A stretch of 64,000 nt of DNA from Kordiimonas pumila (lineage in GTDB: Bacteria; Pseudomonadota; Alphaproteobacteria; Sphingomonadales; Kordiimonadaceae), in NCBI RefSeq assembly GCF_015240255.1, contig NZ_CP061205.1, forward strand, positions 2,962,501-3,026,500, written 5' to 3'. How positions within the stretch are numbered: the stretch's first letter is position 1; each line of letters opens with the position of its first letter. The position numbers were made by a program, and so were the translations under genes. This document shows positions 52,411-63,037 of this stretch, piece after piece. Below the pieces are notes generated by a model. That model had not been told where the DNA came from. It saw only the letters and a program-made list of their open reading frames with translations, and ran no database searches.

Positions 52411-52491
52411 GGCGCGCCCCTTCGTGGCTTTCACCAGCCGGTTCTCGACATCATAAGCATATGTCCACTCCCTCGCCTGATATAAGGTTGC
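52411..52491 (-). pseudogene. RHS/YD-repeat shard
   Basis: The minus strand encodes ATLYQAREWTYAYDVENRLV followed by KATKGRA, a textbook YD repeat of an RHS protein, with stops soon on both sides. It has the same strand as the fragment at 44345-44798, and in an intact RHS gene it would lie upstream of it. Both ends carry the 11-mer GCGCCCCTTCG. Confidence 0.7.
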
Positions 52492-52551
52492 CCTAAAATT
52501 CAGGACGGGAATTAAAAAACCTTTTGGCAAAATACCACACTTTACAAAACC

Positions 52552-55182
52552 TTAGTATCCAAGGTTTGGCCTGAGCCAGCGTTCTGCCTGCTCCACGTCT
52601 ACACCACGCCGTTTGGCATAGCTTGCTACCTGATCCTTGCCTATCTTGCCAATACCAAAATAATGACTTTCCGGATGGCCAAAATAATACCCGGAAACCG
52701 CTGCTGTTGGCAGCATGGCAAAGCTTTCAGTTAGTTCAATGCCGGTTTGCGCTTCTGCACCCAACAGGCGGAAAAGCTCTGGCTTTTCAGAATGGTCTGG
52801 GCACGCAGGATAGCCCGGCGCCGGACGAATACCTTTGTATCGCTCCTTTATCAGGTCCTCATTCGAAAGGTTTTCATCCGCCGCATAACCCCAAAATTCC
52901 GTACGTACCCGCTGGTGCATACGCTCGGCAAACGCTTCGGCCAACCTGTCGGCAAGTGCCTTCAGCATAATTTCATTATAATCATCGTGCGCAGCCTTAA
53001 AGCGCGCGACATGTTCATCTATACCGTGCCCTGTCGTTACTGCAAAGCCACCAACCCAATCAGGCTTGGTGCCTTTTGGGGCCACAAAATCAGCTAGGCA
53101 ATCATTTGTGCGGCCTTCACGCTTTGTTATTTGCTGCCTAAGGCAGTGAATGCGGGAAAGTTCTTCTTCTCTATTATCCCCTGTATAGAGAATGACATCA
53201 TCGCCGTCAGCGTTTGCAGGCCAAAAGCCGATAACCCCTTTTGCTGTTAGCCATTTTTCATCCACAATCTGTTTTAGCATTGCTTTAGCATCAGCAAATA
53301 GGCTGGTTGCGCTTTCACCAACCACCTTATCTGTAAGGATCGCGGGGTAATTGCCTGCCAGTTCCCATGTGCGGAAAAACGGTGTCCAGTCAATACGGTC
53401 CACCAGCTCCGCGAGCGGATAATCATCAAACACCTTGGTGCCCGTAAAGGATGGGCGAACCGGCGTAAAGCCAGTAAAGTCAGCGCTTGCTTTATTTTCC
53501 TTTGCCTGAGCATACGCTATGAGCCGATCTGCTTTTGGGTTTGCCAACCGTTTGGCAACAATATCGGCATATTCAGCTTGGGTTTTGGCAACAAAAGCCG
53601 CTTTCAGATCATCAGACACCAGCGTGCTAGCCACCCCCACAGCGCGGGATGCATCAAGCACATGGGTAACGCCGCTTGCATATTCAGGGGCAATTTTAAC
53701 AGCGGTGTGAACCCGGCTAGTGGTGGCACCGCCAATAAGCAGCGGCACCGTAAAGCCTGCACGCTGCATTTCGGCCGCAACTGTCACCATTTCATCAAGC
53801 GACGGTGTAATCAGCCCGGAAAGGCCGATCATATCGGCGTCATTATCCTTTGCCGCCTTCAGGATGTTGGGCCACGGCACCATTACGCCCAGATCAATCA
53901 CCTCAAAATTATTACACTGCAACACAACCCCGACGATATTTTTGCCAATATCGTGCACGTCGCCCTTTACGGTCGCCATCACAATTTTGCCTTTGGCTTT
54001 TGCGCCCTCTTCTTTTTCGGCCTCAATATAGGGTTGCAGGTAATTTACCGCTTGTTTCATGACGCGCGCTGATTTCACCACCTGCGGCAAGAACATCTCA
54101 CCCGCACCGAACAGGTCCCCCACCACATTCATGCCATCCATTAAGGGGCCTTCAATAACCTGAATCGGCTTTTCAAATAATTGCCGGGCAGCTTCCGCGT
54201 CTTCTGTAATATAGTCGGCAATGCCTTTCACAAGGGCATGTTCAATACGCTTTGCAACAGGCAGTTCGCGCCACGAGAGGTCTTCCACCTTGGCTTTAGC
54301 ACCATGACCTTTAAATTCATCGGCAATTTCAAGCAGGCGTTCTGTGGCATCGTCTCTGCGATTTAGAATAACATCCTCTACCCGCTCTTTCAGGTTTGGC
54401 GGAATATCAGAATAAACTGTAAGTTGGCCAGCATTTACAATGCCCATATCCATGCCAGCCCGAATGGCATGGTATAGAAAAACACTGTGCATAGCCTCGC
54501 GTACAGGGTTATTACCCCTAAACGAGAAAGACACGTTTGAAACGCCACCAGAGATTTTAACATAAGGCAAATGGGTTTTAATCAGGCGCGTTGCCTCGAT
54601 AAAATCAACACCGTAATTATTATGTTCCTCAATCCCGGTTGCGACCGCAAAAATATTGGGATCAAAAATTATATCTTCCGGCGGGAAACCAACTTCGTTC
54701 ACCAAAATATCGTATGACCGTTTGCAAATATCAAACTTGCGGTCAATGCTGTCGGCCTGCCCTTGTTCGTCGAATGCCATCACAACAACAGCAGCACCGT
54801 ACCGCATGATGCGCCGGGCCTGCTCTTTAAACGGCTCGGCTCCTTCTTTCATGCTGATAGAATTTACAATAGCCTTGCCTTGAACGCACTTTAGGCCCGC
54901 TTCAATTACGGCCCATTTTGAACTGTCGATCATGACCGGAACGCGGGCAATGTCAGGCTCTGCCGCAATCAGCTTCAGAAAACGCTCCATAGCATCAACA
55001 GCATCAAGCATGGCATCGTCCATGTTGATATCAATGATCTGGGCTCCGCCCTCAACCTGTTGGCGCGCAACACTTACGGCTTCATCATATTTTTCATCTA
55101 AGATAAGTTTTTTAAAAACCGCCGAGCCTGCAACATTGGTGCGCTCGCCTACGTTTATAAACTGTGCTATCGGCTTACTCAT
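52552..55182 (-). CDS. metH: Methionine synthase, pterin/B12/activation part
   Basis: An 876-residue protein containing MetH domains 2-4: pterin-binding barrel ([44 protein letters not shown]), cobalamin cap and Rossmann domain with [20 protein letters not shown] (DxHxxG, His as cobalt ligand), and the SAM-binding activation domain ([30 protein letters not shown]). It transfers methyl from 5-methyl-THF via cobalamin. The homocysteine-binding domain is on the separate upstream gene, overlapping by 4 nt (ATGA). This split is typical of many alphaproteobacteria and is not a broken gene. Confidence 0.96.
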   Translation of the reverse strand: MSKPIAQFINVGERTNVAGSAVFKKLILDEKYDEAVSVARQQVEGGAQIIDINMDDAMLDAVDAMERFLKLIAAEPDIARVPVMIDSSKWAVIEAGLKCVQGKAIVNSISMKEGAEPFKEQARRIMRYGAAVVVMAFDEQGQADSIDRKFDICKRSYDILVNEVGFPPEDIIFDPNIFAVATGIEEHNNYGVDFIEATRLIKTHLPYVKISGGVSNVSFSFRGNNPVREAMHSVFLYHAIRAGMDMGIVNAGQLTVYSDIPPNLKERVEDVILNRRDDATERLLEIADEFKGHGAKAKVEDLSWRELPVAKRIEHALVKGIADYITEDAEAARQLFEKPIQVIEGPLMDGMNVVGDLFGAGEMFLPQVVKSARVMKQAVNYLQPYIEAEKEEGAKAKGKIVMATVKGDVHDIGKNIVGVVLQCNNFEVIDLGVMVPWPNILKAAKDNDADMIGLSGLITPSLDEMVTVAAEMQRAGFTVPLLIGGATTSRVHTAVKIAPEYASGVTHVLDASRAVGVASTLVSDDLKAAFVAKTQAEYADIVAKRLANPKADRLIAYAQAKENKASADFTGFTPVRPSFTGTKVFDDYPLAELVDRIDWTPFFRTWELAGNYPAILTDKVVGESATSLFADAKAMLKQIVDEKWLTAKGVIGFWPANADGDDVILYTGDNREEELSRIHCLRQQITKREGRTNDCLADFVAPKGTKPDWVGGFAVTTGHGIDEHVARFKAAHDDYNEIMLKALADRLAEAFAERMHQRVRTEFWGYAADENLSNEDLIKERYKGIRPAPGYPACPDHSEKPELFRLLGAEAQTGIELTESFAMLPTAAVSGYYFGHPESHYFGIGKIGKDQVASYAKRRGVDVEQAERWLRPNLGY

Positions 55183-56260
55183 GAACTTTTCCTGGTCGGT
55201 GTAATGCTTGCTATCTGAACCGGATCAATACCAGAGAGACGCATGATTGTTTCCACGCGGGGAATTGCCCTTGGTTTCATACCCTCTACAGCACGTGCAA
55301 TAGCTGCAATATGTTCTGGCGTCGTGCCGCAGCACCCCCCCACTAGGTTGAGAAGCCCGTCTTTGGCCCACTGGCCTAGCATGCTGCCTGTTTGCTCTGG
55401 CGTTTCATCGTATTCGCCCATTTCATTTGGCAGGCCAGCATTGGGGTACACACATACATTAGTATCGGCAATATGGGCAATTGTAACCGCGTGTGGGCGC
55501 AGATGCTCTGCCCCAAAAGCGCAGTTCAGGCCCACTGAAAATGGCACAGCGTGCCGCACACTGTGCCAAAAGGCTTCTACCGTTTGCCCCGAAAGGTTAC
55601 GGCCAGACATATCAGTTACCGTGCAGGATAGCATAATCGGCAGTTTTATGCCCTTTTCTTCAAATACTTCCTGTGTTGCAAAAATTGCAGCTTTTGCATT
55701 CAGGGTATCAAAAACAGTTTCAATAAGAATAATATCGACGCCGCCCTCAACCAAACCTTCAACCTGTTCTTTGTAGGCTGCGACTACCTGATCAAAAGAA
55801 ACAGACCTGTAGCCGGGGTTGTTCACATCTGGCGAAACCGAAAGTGACTGGTTCATTGGCCCAATAGAACCAGCTACAAAACGTGGCTTTTCTGGTGTCT
55901 TTAACGTCCATTCATCGGCAACACGGCGCGCGAGAGCAGCCCCAGCAACATTAAGCTCACGAGCAAATTCCTGCATACCATAATCTGCCATAGAGATGCG
56001 CGTAGCATTAAAGGTATCGGTTTCAATAATGTCTGCCCCAGCCGCCAGAAACTCACCGTGAATAGCCGCAATAACATCTGGCTTTGTCAGAACCAGCAAA
56101 TCATTATTACCCTTCACATCAGAGGGCCAGTCGGCAAAACGCTCACCGCGGTAATCAGCTTCTTGCAGCTTATAACGCTGGATCATCGTGCCCATAGCGC
56201 CGTCTATTATCAGGATACGCTCACGGCATAATTGCTCTAGCTGTTTTGTTTTATCAGTCA

Positions 56261-56261
<1 letters not shown>
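55179..56261 (-). CDS. metH: Methionine synthase, homocysteine-binding part
   Basis: A 360-residue homocysteine S-methyltransferase domain: [55 protein letters not shown], the zinc ligand in [14 protein letters not shown] and the Cys pair in [20 protein letters not shown]. It activates homocysteine thiolate for methylation by the cobalamin subunit encoded next. ATG 56261 overlaps the metF stop by one base (TAATG). All three zinc cysteines are present. Confidence 0.95.
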
Positions 56262-58125
<1,864 letters not shown>

Positions 58126-58159
58126 ACATAGGCCCTTATGATTCACAAGATCATAATAT

Positions 58160-58186
58160 AAACTTTTCTTTATATAAGTAAAGTTT
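58160..58186. promoter_or_regulatory. Palindromic operator candidate of the met operon
   Basis: AAACTTTTCTT (58160-58170) and AAGTAAAGTTT (58176-58186) are inverted arms matching at 10 of 11 positions with a 5 nt centre. The site lies 35 nt upstream of the ArsR-fusion start, typical for ArsR autoregulation. A smaller ATGAT/ATCAT repeat lies next to it at 58138-58154. Confidence 0.65.
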
Positions 58187-58320
58187 TATTTTAAATAATA
58201 ACATTCAGGAATTTTCGAATGAGACAAAAGCCGCTAATATGTTAAAGCATTATGACAAGAAACTATGCTTATTGCAGGCAATAGCCTGTCATAGCCGACA
58301 GCTCAGAGACTGAGGATTAT

Positions 58321-59094
58321 ATGAAAAACACATTTATTACAAAAACTTTTATACTGGCAGCATGTCTGCTGCTTGGGGCATGCGCATCAACACGCCAGCA
58401 GTCCGATATTCAGGCCAATGACCCGTTAGAGCCTATGAACCGAGCAACATATGCTTTCAATAAAGCGATAGATCAAAATCTATACCAGCCTATCACTGAT
58501 ATATACCAAGCTGTTTTACCTGAAACACCAAGACAAGGTGTGAGCAACGCCATGAGAAACCTGCGGGAACCTTGGGTGTTTATTAATGACATTCTGCAGC
58601 TAAAATTCAAGCGTGCGGGTCAAACACTCTCTCGTTTCGTTATTAACAGTACACTTGGCATTGGCGGTTTATTTAAAGTATCCGATGATATGGGCATCAA
58701 ATATCATAGTGAAGATTTTGGCCAAACACTTGCTGTTTGGGGTGTGGGTGATGGTCCGTATTTAATCATTCCCTTTGTCGGCCCATCAAGCGGCCGTGAT
58801 TTTGCGGGCTTTACAGCATCGTTCTTTGGCGATCCTGTAACACTGGTGATTGCAGACATGGACGAAAAGGGCTTGAACCTGACCAGAACCGGGGTCGATG
58901 CTCTTGATGCGAGATCGCGCCTAAACAGAACTATTCAGGATACATACCGGGACCCTGACGGTTATGTGCTGATGCGTTCGGCTTTCCGGCAAAACCGCCG
59001 CTACGAGATCTATGACGGCAACGCCCCGAATAGTGAAGCCGATGATATCTTTGATGAGCTTGAAACCGACGAACAATTTGGCGAACAGGAATAA
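58321..59094 (+). CDS. mlaA: MlaA/VacJ-family outer-membrane lipoprotein
   Basis: A 257-residue lipoprotein: signal peptide with lipobox LLLGACAST (Cys near residue 21), then the MlaA core DPLEPMNRATYAFNKAIDQN, GVSNAMRNLREPWVFINDIL, VINSTLGIGGLFKVSDDMGI, EDFGQTLAVWGVGDGPYLII and PFVGPSSGRDF. It forms a donut in the inner leaflet of the outer membrane that removes mislocalised phospholipids and passes them to MlaC. No other mla gene is nearby. A charged acidic tail follows the domain. GAGGA lies before the start. Confidence 0.95.
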   Translation: MKNTFITKTFILAACLLLGACASTRQQSDIQANDPLEPMNRATYAFNKAIDQNLYQPITDIYQAVLPETPRQGVSNAMRNLREPWVFINDILQLKFKRAGQTLSRFVINSTLGIGGLFKVSDDMGIKYHSEDFGQTLAVWGVGDGPYLIIPFVGPSSGRDFAGFTASFFGDPVTLVIADMDEKGLNLTRTGVDALDARSRLNRTIQDTYRDPDGYVLMRSAFRQNRRYEIYDGNAPNSEADDIFDELETDEQFGEQE

Positions 59095-59099
59095 TAAAA

Positions 59100-59119
59100 A
59101 AGGGGGCTTAAGCCCCCTT
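59100..59119 (+). terminator. Terminator after mlaA
   Basis: AAGGGGGCTT (59100-59109) and AAGCCCCCTT (59110-59119), a perfect palindrome folding to a GC-rich stem, followed by TTGATTTT. It lies 5 nt after the mlaA stop and may also stop the convergent gene. Confidence 0.85.
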
Positions 59120-59143
59120 GATTTTGCATGTTAAAGTACCGAC

Positions 59144-59704
59144 CTAAAACTCGTTACTGAGCTTTTTATAGCCTTGCACCAGATAATGATTGGCGCCAAT
59201 AACAGACTCTGAAAAGCTTTTAAGTTCAGGTACTACACGGGGGATAGTATCCAAATCAAAATCAGGTCCAAGGTGCATTGTAGATGGTACATGGAATTTG
59301 TCAGGCAAATCACAGCCATCAATCACTGAGTTATGACGCACAACACAGCCGTCACCAACATTCGTGTTAAACAGAACTGAGTTAAAACCGATAAAGACAT
59401 CATTACCAACTACACAAGGGCCGTGAATGATAGAGCGGTGCGCAATTGATGTACGCTCGCCAACAATAACCTGCGCTCCGGCTTTTGAGTGGATCACAAC
59501 ACCATCCTGCACGTTAGAGTCACGCTTGATAATGATGGGCTCCATTTCTCCGTTTTCATCAACTTCATCAGCACGAATAACCGCGTAAGGCCCAATGAAA
59601 ACATTCGCCTCAATAATAACCTTGCCGCAGATAATGGCCGTATTATCAATGTAAGCTTCGCTACTAACCTCTGGATAGTGACCACTTGGATTTTTTCTAA
59701 GCAT
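59144..59704 (-). CDS. Gamma-class carbonic anhydrase-like hexapeptide protein
   Basis: A 186-residue left-handed beta-helix protein of the gamma-carbonic anhydrase/CcmM group. The zinc ligands are expected in NVQDGVVIHSKAG and SIAHRSIIHGP, both intact; YAVIRADEVDENGE supplies the conserved Arg/Asp. It probably interconverts CO2 and bicarbonate, although many homologues are inactive or have other roles. GAGGCG lies 5 nt before ATG 59704. It is downstream of ettA on the same strand (80 nt gap). Because the carboxylase cluster also consumes bicarbonate a link is conceivable but unsupported. Confidence 0.85.
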   Translation of the reverse strand: MLRKNPSGHYPEVSSEAYIDNTAIICGKVIIEANVFIGPYAVIRADEVDENGEMEPIIIKRDSNVQDGVVIHSKAGAQVIVGERTSIAHRSIIHGPCVVGNDVFIGFNSVLFNTNVGDGCVVRHNSVIDGCDLPDKFHVPSTMHLGPDFDLDTIPRVVPELKSFSESVIGANHYLVQGYKKLSNEF

Positions 59705-59784
59705 TAATTCGCCTCTTTTTTATCTGTAAGCCTAACCAATAGGGCTTATCACATATAGCCCTGATGACCCCCATAAAGTTTTTT

Positions 59785-61455
59785 TTACCGTTCAAACCGG
59801 CGGTATTTAATTCTGTGGGGCTGTGAAGCATCGGCCCCAAGCCGACGTTTTTTATCTTCTTCATACGCTTGGAAGTTACCTTCAAACCACTCAACATGGC
59901 TATTACCCTCAAAAGCAAGGATATGTGTGGCTATCCGGTCTAGGAAGAAGCGATCGTGGCTAATAACCACAGCGCAGCCTGCGAAATTCTCCAGGGCCTC
60001 CTCAAGAGCTGACAACGTTTCTGTATCCAAATCGTTTGTTGGCTCATCAAGAAGTAGCACGTTACCGCCTTCTTTCAGCATTCTTGCCAAATGCACACGG
60101 TTACGCTCACCACCAGACAAAAGTCCAACCTTTTTCTGTTGGTCTCCACCTTTAAAGTTAAAAGCACCTACATAAGATCGGGTTGCGACCTCGTGCTTGC
60201 CAAAATAAAACATATCATGGCCGCCAGAAATTTCTTCCCAAACGTTTTTATTAGGGTCTAATGCATCACGGCTCTGGTCCACATAGCCAAGCTCAACAGT
60301 ATTACCTACATCAATAGTACCACTATCTGGCTTTTCCTGTCCGGTTATAAGCTTGAAAAGTGTTGTTTTACCGGCGCCGTTCGCACCAATAACACCAACA
60401 ATACCGCCTGGCGGCAAACTAAAGCTCAAGTTGTCGAATAGCAGTTTATCGCCAAATGCCTTTGTAAGCCCTTCAGCTTCAATAACCTTGCCACCCAAAC
60501 GGGCTGGCGGCTGAATTTTGATCTGTGCTGGGCCAGCCACACGGTCTTGCTGCTGCTGAAGCATTTCATCATAAGCTTTGATGCGGGCCTTTGATTTTGC
60601 TTGGCGAGCTTTTGGTGACTGCCTGATCCACTCAAGCTCATCTGTCATGGCTTTTTGACGCGCTTTATCAGAGCGTTCTTCTTGTGCCATGCGCTTGGTT
60701 TTCATCTCAAGCCATGCAGAATAATTACCCTCGAACGGGATGCCTCTGCCACGGTCAAGTTCAAGAACCCAACCCACAACATTATCAAGGAAGTATCTAT
60801 CGTGCGTTACCAGAATAACGCAGCCTTTATATTCCTGCAGGAAGCGCTCAAGCCAGCCAACAGTTTCTGCGTCCAAATGGTTTGTTGGTTCGTCAAGTAG
60901 TAGAATTTCAGGTTTTTCAAGCAGGAGTTTACAAAGCGCAACGCGGCGTTTTTCACCGCCAGAGAGTTTATCAACGGGCCAATCGTTTGGCGGACAGCAA
61001 AGAGCATCCATCGCAACCTCGGCCTGAGACTGCAAATCCCAAGCATCCGCAGCATCAACCTGTTCTTGAAGTTCACCCATTTTATTCAACAGGTCCATAT
61101 TTTCAGGGTCTTCGCCGTAAGCCATGGCAACAGCGTTAAATTCGTCGACTATAGCCTGCGTTGCGGCCAAGCCTTCCATCACATTACCAAGAACATCTTT
61201 TTCAGAATTTAGCTTTGGTTCCTGCGGCAAATAGCCAACACGAACACCTTCAGCGGCCCACGCTTCACCGCTAAATTCTTTATCATACCCCGCCATGATC
61301 TTCATAAGCGTTGATTTACCTGCACCGTTTTGCCCGATGATAGCAATCTTGGCATTAGGCATAAAATTAAGCGATATTTCGTTTAATACTGGCTTGCCAC
61401 CTGGATAGGTTTTGGACAGCTTTTGCATTTGGTAAACATACTGATAAGAAGCCAT
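59785..61455 (-). CDS. ettA: ABC-F protein EttA (energy-dependent translational throttle)
   Basis: A 556-residue ABC-F ATPase with two nucleotide-binding domains: Walker A IIGQNGAGKSTLMKIMAG and VIGANGAGKTTLFKLITG, signatures LSGGEKRRVALCKLL and LSGGERNRVHLARML, and Walker B LLLDEPTNHLDAE and LLLDEPTNDLDTE. The EttA arm lies between residues 95 and 140. It binds the ribosomal E site and gates the first elongation steps according to ATP/ADP. The length equals E. coli EttA, and all motifs are intact. There are no membrane segments. Confidence 0.96.
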   Translation of the reverse strand: MASYQYVYQMQKLSKTYPGGKPVLNEISLNFMPNAKIAIIGQNGAGKSTLMKIMAGYDKEFSGEAWAAEGVRVGYLPQEPKLNSEKDVLGNVMEGLAATQAIVDEFNAVAMAYGEDPENMDLLNKMGELQEQVDAADAWDLQSQAEVAMDALCCPPNDWPVDKLSGGEKRRVALCKLLLEKPEILLLDEPTNHLDAETVGWLERFLQEYKGCVILVTHDRYFLDNVVGWVLELDRGRGIPFEGNYSAWLEMKTKRMAQEERSDKARQKAMTDELEWIRQSPKARQAKSKARIKAYDEMLQQQQDRVAGPAQIKIQPPARLGGKVIEAEGLTKAFGDKLLFDNLSFSLPPGGIVGVIGANGAGKTTLFKLITGQEKPDSGTIDVGNTVELGYVDQSRDALDPNKNVWEEISGGHDMFYFGKHEVATRSYVGAFNFKGGDQQKKVGLLSGGERNRVHLARMLKEGGNVLLLDEPTNDLDTETLSALEEALENFAGCAVVISHDRFFLDRIATHILAFEGNSHVEWFEGNFQAYEEDKKRRLGADASQPHRIKYRRFER

Positions 61456-61575
61456 GGTTCAGGTCCCTGAAGTTCGTAATGTAAAGTTGGCATCTGTTAG
61501 CGCAGAATACGTTGCTTCACAAGCTTATAACCACAGTAAATGGCTAAGATCTTTACATATGCAATATTCCTGAAT

Positions 61576-61797
61576 ATGAGCAATAGCAGCAAAAACAGGA
61601 ATGGACACTTGATAGGTACAATAGAATCCCCATGTGTGAAAACATGTAAGCTAGATATCAAAGGCACATATTGTATTGGCTGCCTACGCACGCGCAGCGA
61701 AATAGCCGTATGGTCTAGCAGTGATGATGAAACGAAGCGGGAAATACTCAAGCGCGTAGAACAGCGTATACACTCAGTCTTGCCTGATCAGGGCTGA
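61576..61797 (+). CDS. DUF1289 small cysteine protein
   Basis: A 73-residue protein of the DUF1289 family, defined by SPCVKTCKLDIKGTYCIGCL, followed by RTRSEIAVWSSSDDETKREI. The four cysteines probably bind a metal ion or cluster. Start at MSNSSKNRN (61576) is preferred; the in-frame extension to 61540 has no family counterpart. The ribosome site is weak. Its 3' end overlaps the convergent GFA gene by 10 nt. The function is unknown. Confidence 0.85.
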   Translation: MSNSSKNRNGHLIGTIESPCVKTCKLDIKGTYCIGCLRTRSEIAVWSSSDDETKREILKRVEQRIHSVLPDQG

Positions 61798-62210
61798 TTA
61801 TCTTCGCTAGAAAACGCTTCAAATTGCTCTAATCCATCATCCATACTTACCCACGGCATACGTGTTTTTACATAGGTATGCCCCGTAGGTGTAAAGGCAG
61901 ATGCATTATCAAGCAATTGTACATGCAAATGGATTTCATCTGGCCATGTTTCACCTTCGAACGATACGGGGCTACCACATTTGCCACAAAAGCGCCGGAT
62001 TACGCCGGGGCTTGATTCGAAAACCTTTGGCTTTTCACCTTTAAAAAAAACTGATGATACTTTAAAGCCGGCATAAGTAGCATAACTTGCACTTGTCGCC
62101 TTCCTGCAGCTAGGGCAATGACAATGCCCAACCCATAGTGGCTCAGCAAAAATTTCTACTCTTACTGCCCCACAGAGACACTTCCCCTGAAACAAGCTGT
62201 TATTATCCAT
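61788..62210 (-). CDS. GFA/CENP-V-family zinc protein
   Basis: A 140-residue GFA-type protein with the usual zinc-binding cysteines: GKCLCGAVRVEIF, GHCHCPSCRKATSA and RRFCGKCGSPVSFEGE. Members of the family resemble glutathione-dependent formaldehyde-activating enzyme, but most have no shown activity. The sequence is complete and of normal length. AGAGGGAAGG lies before ATG 62210. It sits beside the PKHD hydroxylase with a 68 nt gap, same strand. Confidence 0.88.
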   Translation of the reverse strand: MDNNSLFQGKCLCGAVRVEIFAEPLWVGHCHCPSCRKATSASYATYAGFKVSSVFFKGEKPKVFESSPGVIRRFCGKCGSPVSFEGETWPDEIHLHVQLLDNASAFTPTGHTYVKTRMPWVSMDDGLEQFEAFSSEDNQP

Positions 62211-62278
62211 ACCTTCCCTCTAACATAAGATAAAAGTATGCCCCGTCTTTTTAACAATAACAAGGATGGAAAAACAGA

Positions 62279-62962
62279 CTAAACTTCTGCCCACCGGCGT
62301 ATTAAATTATGATAAAGCCCCGAAAGTTTAACCGCAACTGGGCTATCCACACCGTCTTTAGCGGATAACTCCTGTATAGACTGGTCAAAATCATACAGGT
62401 GTTCACGCTGGCCTGCATCGCGGACCATGCTTTGCAGCCAAAAGAAAGAGCATAACCTTGTACCACTTGTTACAGGCTGCACATGATGCAGGCTCGTTGA
62501 CGGGTACAACACCAAGCTGCCCGCGTCTAGTTTCACCTCCTGTGCGCCGTAGTTACTTTCTACAACCAGTTCGCCGCCTTCATATGTGGCAGGGTCATTT
62601 AAAAACAGGGTAGCAGACAAATCTGTTCTAATCCGCACCGCCGTGCCCTTAACACCCCTGATAGAGTTATCAACGTGTGAGCCAAAATACTGGCCTCCAG
62701 CATACCGGTTAAACAGGGGCGGAAATATTTTGTTTGGCAATGCCGCGGATATAAATGCAGGACTGCGGCCCAGCGCATCCAGAATAATATTACCCGCCTC
62801 TTTTGCCTCAGGGCTTTCTTCTGGCAACTGTTCATTTTTCTTAACTTGCCCAGACTGCGCACCAGCAGTTACTTTACCATCAATCCACTGAGCAAATTCG
62901 AGAAGTTTTCTGCAATATAAAACTTCGTCTGATGTCAAAATATCAGGGATACAAATCAACAT
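62279..62962 (-). CDS. PKHD-type Fe(II)/2-oxoglutarate hydroxylase (PiuC/YbiX-like)
   Basis: A 227-residue prolyl-4-hydroxylase-fold enzyme. FNRYAGGQYFGSHVDNSIRG contains the HxD iron ligands and PSTSLHHVQPVTSGTRLC the distal His and 2-oxoglutarate Arg; LSATLFLNDPATYEGGELVV is the family core. PiuC-type proteins are found beside siderophore receptors and are thought to act on iron-chelate ligands. ATG 62962 (MLICIPD) is preceded by AAAGGTGAAAGC. It follows the TonB receptor gene on the same strand by 75 nt. Confidence 0.92.
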   Translation of the reverse strand: MLICIPDILTSDEVLYCRKLLEFAQWIDGKVTAGAQSGQVKKNEQLPEESPEAKEAGNIILDALGRSPAFISAALPNKIFPPLFNRYAGGQYFGSHVDNSIRGVKGTAVRIRTDLSATLFLNDPATYEGGELVVESNYGAQEVKLDAGSLVLYPSTSLHHVQPVTSGTRLCSFFWLQSMVRDAGQREHLYDFDQSIQELSAKDGVDSPVAVKLSGLYHNLIRRWAEV

Positions 62963-63037
62963 GCTTTCACCTTTAATATAAAGAGGTTTCGCTGCGAAAA
63001 ACACAACGAAACCCTTCTGTTTTGCATAAGCTACGTT

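Larger units (their letters stand above)
51915..52551. other. Decayed intergenic segment
   Basis: About 640 bases between the glycosyltransferase and metH. It contains a possible broken small membrane protein gene (52038-52279) and an RHS shard (52411-52491) on the minus strand; the rest shows no gene. Confidence 0.5.

Noticed and set aside
58126-58320. SAM riboswitch before the methionine operon
   Set aside because: No conserved riboswitch core or expression-platform hairpin could be drawn; the palindrome fits an ArsR-type operator better.
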